Shown in pieces: positions 58,903-64,000 of a stretch of 64,000 bases of DNA. The translations under genes and the position numbers were made by a program. Numbering within the stretch: the stretch's first letter is position 1; every line of letters starts with the position of its first letter. A model generated the notes under the pieces. It searched no databases. It was given only the letters and a program-made list of their open reading frames with translations, and was not told the origin of the DNA. The DNA is from Lipingzhangella_A rawalii (lineage in GTDB: Bacteria > Actinomycetota > Actinomycetes > Streptosporangiales > Streptosporangiaceae), in contig NZ_JAVLVT010000009.1 of assembly GCF_031628175.1 (NCBI RefSeq), positions 1 through 64,000 on the forward strand, given 5' to 3'.

Positions 58903-60180
58903 ATGCGCCGATCACCCCGATCACTCACTGTCTCCGTCGCGGCGCTCACAGCCGCCGGCGCGCTGGTCCTGACCGCGTGCAACGGTGCGACCGACGACGC
59001 CGACGCACTCGACGTCTGGATCATGGAGGGCACCAACCCCGACGCCTCCGACTTTTTCGACGACGTCGCCGCGGACTTCGAGGAGCAGACCGGAGCCGAG
59101 GTCAACGTTGAATTCGTCCCCTGGGCCGATGCTCACGACCGGTTCGTCACCGGCATGGCCGGGGACGAGCTTCCGGACGTCGCCGAGGTTGGCACCACCT
59201 GGACCCCCGAATTCGCCGAAACCGGGGCGATGGCCGATCTGACCGACCGCATCGACGACCCGGACGACTATGTTCCGGAACTGATCGAGGCCGCCGAGGT
59301 CGAGGACGGGATCTACGGTGTGCCCTGGCACGCCGCGGTCCGCTCGATCATCTACCGCACGGATATCTTCGAGGACCTGGACCTGGACGAGCCCCAGGAC
59401 TGGGACGAACTCCGCGCGGCCGCCATAGCCATCGACGAGTCCGAGGCCTGGGAGGAGACCGCCTTCCCCGTGCCCGGGCACGCCACACACAGCATCAGTG
59501 CCTTCATTTGGGGAGCCGGTGGTGACTTCGCCACCGAGAACCCCGACGGCAGCTGGGACATCCACATCGACAGTGCCGAGTCCCAGGAGGGGTTGCAGTA
59601 CCTCGCCGACCTCGCCCTGGAGGACGACGTCTCCACCACCGGGGCCACCACCTGGATGGAAACCGACATCCTGGACAACTTCAACGACGAGAACGTCGCC
59701 ATGACGGTGCAGGGTGGCTGGACCATCCCGGCGATTCTCGAGGACAATCCGGACCTGGAGGGCCGGATCGGCGCGTTCATGATTCCCGGCCCCGACGGTG
59801 AACCCAGCCCCTCCTTCGTCGGCGGCTCGCACCTGGGGGTGTTCGAGGGGGCGGACCAGGATCTGTCCTGGGAGTTCATCGAGCTCCTCACCGAGGAGGA
59901 GTACTCGGTGCGCTGGTCGGAGGAGTCCGGCTACTTTCCGCCCAACCGGGAACAGCTCACCCAGTTCGAGGAGTCCGACGACGACCTGGTGGCCCCGTTC
60001 GCCCAGCAGATGAGTCAGGCGGGCGCCGTCTACCCGGTAACTCCGGCCTGGGGTGATGTGGAAGGCGACGAGGTGTTCCCCCGGATGATGCAGGACATCC
60101 TCTCCGAGGACGCCACTGTCGCGGAGGCGACCTCGACCGCGGCCGAGGAACTTGACGAGTTCCTGAACCAGGACGACTAG
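58903..60180 (+). CDS. Sugar ABC transporter substrate-binding lipoprotein
   Basis: A 425-residue family 1 solute-binding protein. Signal MRRSPRSLTVSVAALTAAGALVLTAC gives a lipobox Cys at 26. The mature part has the usual two-lobe pattern (DVWIMEGTNPDASDFFDDVAADFEEQTGAEVNVEFVPW, YGVPWHAAVRSIIYRTDIF, FVGGSHLGVF). It is extremely rich in Asp and Glu with very little Lys, a trait of salt-adapted secreted proteins. Ligand unknown; the anmK and nagZ neighbours suggest GlcNAc-MurNAc sugars or chitobiose. GGGAGAG precedes the ATG. Confidence 0.92.
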   Translation: MRRSPRSLTVSVAALTAAGALVLTACNGATDDADALDVWIMEGTNPDASDFFDDVAADFEEQTGAEVNVEFVPWADAHDRFVTGMAGDELPDVAEVGTTWTPEFAETGAMADLTDRIDDPDDYVPELIEAAEVEDGIYGVPWHAAVRSIIYRTDIFEDLDLDEPQDWDELRAAAIAIDESEAWEETAFPVPGHATHSISAFIWGAGGDFATENPDGSWDIHIDSAESQEGLQYLADLALEDDVSTTGATTWMETDILDNFNDENVAMTVQGGWTIPAILEDNPDLEGRIGAFMIPGPDGEPSPSFVGGSHLGVFEGADQDLSWEFIELLTEEEYSVRWSEESGYFPPNREQLTQFEESDDDLVAPFAQQMSQAGAVYPVTPAWGDVEGDEVFPRMMQDILSEDATVAEATSTAAEELDEFLNQDD

Positions 60181-60182
60181 GC

Positions 60183-61193
60183 GTGCCTTCGGCCTCGGTT
60201 CAGCGACGGCGGGTCGGGCACCGCCCGGCCCGCCGTCGTGGGTCCCTCCACAGCCCCGCGCGTCCGTGGCTGCTCTTGGCCCCCGGACTCATCATCATTG
60301 CGCTGCTGCTGTGGTATCCCCTCGGCCGGGTGGTGTGGCTGTCCTTCCAGGACTACGACCTCGGCAACATCCGCTCCGGAGAAACCGACTACATCGGCCT
60401 GGACAACTACACCGAGCTGCTCAGCGACAGCTTCCTGTGGACCACGGCCCTGCCGAACACCGCGGTGTTCGCCGCCGTAGCCGTCGTGGGGACCGTCGTG
60501 GTCGGAACGTTGGTCGCACTGCTCCTCAACGCCTGCGGCTGGTTGTGGCGCACCGTCATCATCACGGCGATCCTCGTAGCCTGGGCGATGCCCGCGGTCA
60601 CGGGCACCTACGTGTGGATCTGGGTGTTCGACGTCGACCAGGGCATCGTGCGCCAGCTCCTGGACGGCCTGCGTACCGGGATCGAGGCCTGGGGGCCGCA
60701 GTGGCTCCGCGACTCCGCGGCCACCAGCGACTACCTCGCCGCCGACGGCTACAACTGGTTCCGGGAACGGCTGCCCTTCTACGCGATCGTGACGCTCAAT
60801 ATCGTGCACAACGGGTTCCCGTTCGTCGCGATCACAGTGTTCGCCGGTCTCACTACCATCCCGCGCGAGCTACACGAAGCGGCGATGATCGACGGCGCCA
60901 ACGCCTGGCAGCGGTTCTGGGACGTCACCGTCCCAACCCTTCGACCCGTATTCGCGGTGGTCACCATCATGTCCACGATCTGGGACTTCAAGGTGTTCGC
61001 GCAGGTCTACCTGATGCCGGGCGGCTCGGGATCCAACCGGGACGTGCTGAACTTCGGAGTCTGGTCCTACGTCGAGTCCTTCGCACAGAACCAGTACGGT
61101 TACGGCGCCGCGATCGCCGTCGTCCTCACCGTGCTGCTGCTTCTCATCACCCTGGTCTACCTGCGGACCCTGTTTGCGGAGGAGAAGCTGTGA
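60183..61193 (+). CDS. Sugar ABC transporter permease 1
   Basis: A 336-residue MalF/UgpA-type permease with six helices and the ATPase-contact EAA loop EAAMIDGANAWQRFWDVTVP near residue 235. A long outer loop between helices 3 and 4 (about 155-200) is larger than usual. GTG start two bases after the binding-protein stop. The ATPase (MsiK-type) is not encoded here, as is normal for actinomycete sugar importers that share one. Confidence 0.92.
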   Translation: MPSASVQRRRVGHRPARRRGSLHSPARPWLLLAPGLIIIALLLWYPLGRVVWLSFQDYDLGNIRSGETDYIGLDNYTELLSDSFLWTTALPNTAVFAAVAVVGTVVVGTLVALLLNACGWLWRTVIITAILVAWAMPAVTGTYVWIWVFDVDQGIVRQLLDGLRTGIEAWGPQWLRDSAATSDYLAADGYNWFRERLPFYAIVTLNIVHNGFPFVAITVFAGLTTIPRELHEAAMIDGANAWQRFWDVTVPTLRPVFAVVTIMSTIWDFKVFAQVYLMPGGSGSNRDVLNFGVWSYVESFAQNQYGYGAAIAVVLTVLLLLITLVYLRTLFAEEKL

Positions 61194-62044
61194 GTGGCGT
61201 GCATACGGACAACTACTGGCGGCGCCGCCGCACACTGCGCCTGCTGGGCAAGGGCCTGGCCGTGGTGTGCGTGCTGGTGTTCACGCTGTTTCCCGTGTAC
61301 TTCATGGTGAGCAGCGCGCTGGCGGAGCGGGTCTCGACCGGAACCGATGCGTTGTTCCCGGACGCCCTGAGCCTGCGCCACTTCGAGTTCGTGCTGACGG
61401 AAGCCGGCTTCCTGCGCTACATGCGCAACTCGCTACTGGTGGCGCTGGTGACGGTCGTGGGCAGCGGCATCCTGGCGCTGCTCGCCGCGGTGGCCGTGGC
61501 CCGCTTCCGGTTCTCGATGCGCACCACCGTGCTGGTAATGATCCTGGTGATCCAAATGGTCCCGCTGGAGGCCCTGGTCATCTCCCTGTTCCTCCAGATG
61601 AGCAACTTGGGGATGCTCAACAGCCTGCTCGGCCTGTCCATCGTCTACATCGCCCTGTCGGTGCCGTTCGCCGTGTGGATGCTGCGCGGATTCGTCGCCG
61701 CGATCCCCACGGAGATCGAAGAGGCTGCCTACATCGACGGCGCCTCCTGGGGGCGCATGTTCGTCTCGATCCTGCTGCCCCTGACCGCTCCGGGGCTCGT
61801 GGCCGTCAGTGTCTTCGCCTTCATCCTCGCCTGGAACGAGTTCATTCTGGCCTTCACGTTCATGACGCACAGCGAGAACTACACCGCGGCCGTGGGGCTA
61901 CGCCAGTTCTTCGGGCAGTACACCACCGACTGGGGCAGCGTCATGGCCGCCTCCACGCTGATCACCCTGCCCGCCGTCGTCTTCTTCTTGATGATCCAGC
62001 GCCGCATCGCCAGCGGGCTCGTCGCCGGATCGGTAAAGGGGTGA
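61190..62044 (+). CDS. Sugar ABC transporter permease 2
   Basis: A 284-residue MalG/UgpE-type permease: six helices, LFPVYFMVSSAL in the first, and EAA loop EAAYIDGASWGRMFVSILLP near residue 180. GTG 61190 overlaps the previous stop by four bases after GGAGAAG. It pairs with permease 1 to form the channel. Confidence 0.93.
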   Translation: MSGVHTDNYWRRRRTLRLLGKGLAVVCVLVFTLFPVYFMVSSALAERVSTGTDALFPDALSLRHFEFVLTEAGFLRYMRNSLLVALVTVVGSGILALLAAVAVARFRFSMRTTVLVMILVIQMVPLEALVISLFLQMSNLGMLNSLLGLSIVYIALSVPFAVWMLRGFVAAIPTEIEEAAYIDGASWGRMFVSILLPLTAPGLVAVSVFAFILAWNEFILAFTFMTHSENYTAAVGLRQFFGQYTTDWGSVMAASTLITLPAVVFFLMIQRRIASGLVAGSVKG

Positions 62045-62048
62045 CCGA

Positions 62049-63719
62049 ATGACCCGCACCCAGCACACCTCCCCCAGTCACGGGCGCCGCCCAGACCGCG
62101 ACCCGAGCGTGGTGCGCATGCTGCACACCGTCCTGATGCCGGGATTCAGCGGAACCGCCGACACCCTTCCCGACTGGCTCCTACGCGCCCTGGACGAGGG
62201 CCTCGGCGGGGTCGCGTACTTCACCCCGAACCTCGCCACGGGCGCCGAACCCCTCTCTACCCGGCTGCATGCCCACCAGCCGCGCCTGCTCATCGCCTCC
62301 GATGAAGAGGGCGGACCGGTGACCCGTATGGACGCGGGCACTGGCTCGCCCTACCCCGGAAACGCCGCGCTCGGCACCATCGACGATCCCGCAACCACCC
62401 ACGAGGTCGCCCGCTCGATCGGCGCCGATCTGCGATCCGCGGGGGTGGACATCAACCTGGCCCCACCGGTCGACGTCAACGTCAACCCGCACAATCCAGT
62501 GATCGGGGTACGTGCGTTCGGAGCCGATCCAGACACGGTGCAGCGGCACGGCGTCGCCTTCGTCCAGGGACTCCAGAGCACCGGCGTCGCCGCCACCCTC
62601 AAGCACTACCCGGGGCACGGGGATACACACACCGACTCTCATCGCGGGCTTCCGGTCATCGACCGTTCCGTGCCCGAGCTGGCCGAACGTGAGCTGGTGC
62701 CGTTCGCGGCAGGTGTGGCCGCCGGGGCCCGCCTGGTCATGCCCGGACATATCCGCATCCCCGCGCTCGGCGAGGCCCCGGCCAGCGTCAATCCCCGCGC
62801 CTACAATCTGCTGCGCGGGCAACTGGGTTTCGACGGCCCTACCGTCACCGACGCACTGGACATGCGCGCCCTGAGCTACCTCGCCCCCGCGGGGAGCACC
62901 GCTGCCCGACGGATCGCCGAGGCGGCCGTGGCCGCGCTGCGTGCCGGTGCGGACCTGCTGTGCCTGGGCAATCCCAACCTGGAGCCCACCGGCACGGACG
63001 CCCTGGTCTTCGGCACCGCGATGGCGGCGCTGCGGGACGCGGTGGCGCGTGGGGACGTTCCCCTGACGCGGCTGGCCGAGGCGAGTGCCCGAATCACCGC
63101 CCTGGCCGCCCGAAGCGAGCACATCCGGAGCACCACCGCGGCCGACGCGACTGCTTCCCCCGCGTCAACGGCCAGCTCCGGGAACGGGCCCGCTGCGGAG
63201 GCGGTGGACCCTCCCGCGAGAGTCCGGCTGGGTGCGAGAGTGGCCCAACGGGCGCTGGGCGTTCGCGGGCCGGTCGGTCAGCTGGCCGGCGCCAACCACG
63301 CCCACCTGGTCGACCTGCGGCGCACCAGCACGGTCATCGAACGCCCCCCGCCCTGGCTCGCCACTGCCCTCAGGGACCTGGGAATACGGCTGCACGTGAG
63401 CACAAGGGCCAGCCACGCCGCCCCCACCTCCCACCAGGACGACGAGACACTCCCTGTCGTGGTCCTCACCGATGACGCGGAACAACCCCACGTCCATGCG
63501 GAGCTGGCAAAGCTGGCGGATTCGGCGGATTCGGCGGAGTCGGCGGAGTCGGAATCGAGCCCGGATACTGGCGACGCTACCCAGCCGGGCCAGCCGGTCC
63601 TCGTGGTCACCGGCTGGCCCCGCCCCGCCGAGACCCAGTATCCACGCGTGGTGTGGACCCTGGGCGACAGCCGGGCCGGGGCCTGGGCCGCGGCCCGCGC
63701 CCTGGTCGCCGACGCGTAG
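62049..63719 (+). CDS. nagZ: Beta-N-acetylhexosaminidase, NagZ-like (GH3)
   Basis: A 556-residue GH3 enzyme. The barrel domain has LLIASDEEGGPVTRM, LAPPVDVNVNPHNPVIGVRAFG, the NagZ substrate/acid loop KHYPGHGDTHTDSHRGLP (Lys185, His190, Asp192-His194 region) and nucleophile Asp268 in VTDALDM. The Asp-His dyad in the loop marks the NagZ branch that releases GlcNAc from muropeptides. A C-terminal GH3-C-like domain follows, containing a linker LADSADSAESAESES. No signal peptide is seen, so it acts inside the cell on imported sugars. Four bases after permease 2, so part of that operon. Confidence 0.92.
   Translation: MTRTQHTSPSHGRRPDRDPSVVRMLHTVLMPGFSGTADTLPDWLLRALDEGLGGVAYFTPNLATGAEPLSTRLHAHQPRLLIASDEEGGPVTRMDAGTGSPYPGNAALGTIDDPATTHEVARSIGADLRSAGVDINLAPPVDVNVNPHNPVIGVRAFGADPDTVQRHGVAFVQGLQSTGVAATLKHYPGHGDTHTDSHRGLPVIDRSVPELAERELVPFAAGVAAGARLVMPGHIRIPALGEAPASVNPRAYNLLRGQLGFDGPTVTDALDMRALSYLAPAGSTAARRIAEAAVAALRAGADLLCLGNPNLEPTGTDALVFGTAMAALRDAVARGDVPLTRLAEASARITALAARSEHIRSTTAADATASPASTASSGNGPAAEAVDPPARVRLGARVAQRALGVRGPVGQLAGANHAHLVDLRRTSTVIERPPPWLATALRDLGIRLHVSTRASHAAPTSHQDDETLPVVVLTDDAEQPHVHAELAKLADSADSAESAESESSPDTGDATQPGQPVLVVTGWPRPAETQYPRVVWTLGDSRAGAWAAARALVADA
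63515..63550 (+). repeat. 9-bp tandem repeat inside nagZ
   Basis: Four units, GGCGGATTC twice then GGCGGAGTC twice, encode the Asp/Glu-Ser-Ala linker of the NagZ C-terminal domain. In-frame length change here would alter the linker only. Confidence 0.85.
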
Positions 63720-63763
63720 CCCCCGCGCACGCGACAGGCCGCACCCAACGCGCTGCGGCTTCG

Positions 63764-64000
63764 TCAGGCAGCGGTGTTCGGGGACTCGCCGGCCCCGCCC
63801 CCGCGGCCGCGCCGGCTCCGACGCCGCCCGGTCCGGCCCCGACGCACCGCCCACACCGCGAGCAGGACGAGGACGGGCACCGCCACCACGATGAGGATCG
63901 GGATCAGGAGCGCCACCAGGGTGAGGGTGAGGCTGGCGGCATCCTCCACAGTGCTCACCACTACCCCTGCGGTTCCCAGGGTCAGCGTGTTCAGGGCGGG
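63764..64000 (-). CDS. C-terminal end of a DUF4126-like membrane protein (partial)
   Basis: The frame stays open to the window edge; 78 residues are visible: PALNTLTLGTAGVVVSTVED, then one or two long hydrophobic helices ending LLAVWAVRRGRTGRR and a basic Gly-rich tail. The VVSTVEDxxSLxLTLxALLxP pattern is that of the last helices in DUF4126 membrane proteins. A GTG at 63961 could start a 65-residue protein, but the coding continues upstream in the same style, so a truncated longer gene is more likely. Confidence 0.65.
   Translation of the reverse strand, partial: PALNTLTLGTAGVVVSTVEDAASLTLTLVALLIPILIVVAVPVLVLLAVWAVRRGRTGRRRSRRGRGGGAGESPNTAA

Noticed and set aside
63764..63961. Complete 65-residue membrane protein starting at GTG 63961
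   Set aside because: The frame stays open and protein-like up to the window edge (PALNTLTLGTAGV), so a longer gene cut by the window is more likely.

Overview
The window is 64 kb of chromosomal DNA from a high-GC Gram-positive actinomycete. Many genes start with GTG or TTG, short GTGA/ATGA overlaps couple neighbouring genes, and the WhiJ-type trio (XRE regulator, DUF397 protein, ATP-binding protein), the Asp23 cluster with AmaP and the HspR-type operator are all typical of this group. Secreted proteins such as the two solute-binding lipoproteins are very acidic, which hints at a halotolerant or halophilic member, perhaps of the Nocardiopsaceae; that placement is inference. A run of exactly 100 N at 40659-40758 marks a scaffold join. 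Nearly everything looks like ordinary chromosome; I see no phage, plasmid, IS transposase, CRISPR array or secondary-metabolite cluster.

Layout. 0-10 kb: a Stealth-type sugar-phosphate transferase, a small conserved protein, an adenosine deaminase-like enzyme with a changed metal-site residue, an oxidoreductase, Lon protease behind a HAIR operator, and an ABC exporter. 10-17 kb: a CPA1 cation/proton antiporter, a low-Mr phosphatase, and a three-gene signalling operon (receiver-PP2C phosphatase, membrane histidine kinase, Rcp1-like receiver). 17-22.5 kb: a membrane-tethered DnaQ-fold exonuclease, asparaginase, ferredoxin-reductase-like flavoprotein, DUF4429 protein and type I DAHP synthase. 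22.6-27.4 kb: a tandem glycine riboswitch followed by gcvT, gcvH, glyA and sdaA, the last broken by a one-base frameshift in a C run. 27.4-30.6 kb: a seven-gene Asp23/AmaP/CsbD envelope-stress operon ending at a strong shared terminator.

30.6-41.7 kb: a PLP-barrel enzyme, two tandem paralogous CDP-alcohol phosphatidyltransferases, a Bcp peroxiredoxin, an odd short-arm tRNA with anticodon UAG, a Ser/Thr kinase, an M16 peptidase pair, the scaffold gap and an RsbW-like ATPase. 41.7-50 kb: an RND exporter, then a metal and potassium block: an ArsR repressor divergent from a CDF zinc exporter, a Trk/Ktr potassium system, and a zinc-binding lipoprotein. Two near-identical Zur-like boxes sit at the ArsR and zinc-lipoprotein genes. 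50-53.3 kb: the DUF397/XRE/ATPase regulatory island, with a shared GCACGTGC palindrome in two promoters, and a FabG-like reductase. 54-56.2 kb: a BioY-EcfA-EcfT biotin uptake operon. 56.3-64 kb: a lactonase-like beta-propeller protein, then anmK, a sugar ABC importer and nagZ, together suggesting salvage of peptidoglycan amino sugars, and finally the C-terminal end of a DUF4126-like membrane protein.

Two families of intergenic repeats (about 150 bp and about 88 bp) recur in gene-free stretches at 1-260, 31.9-32.2 kb and 53.4-54.1 kb, in both orientations. They are the main structure that genes do not explain.
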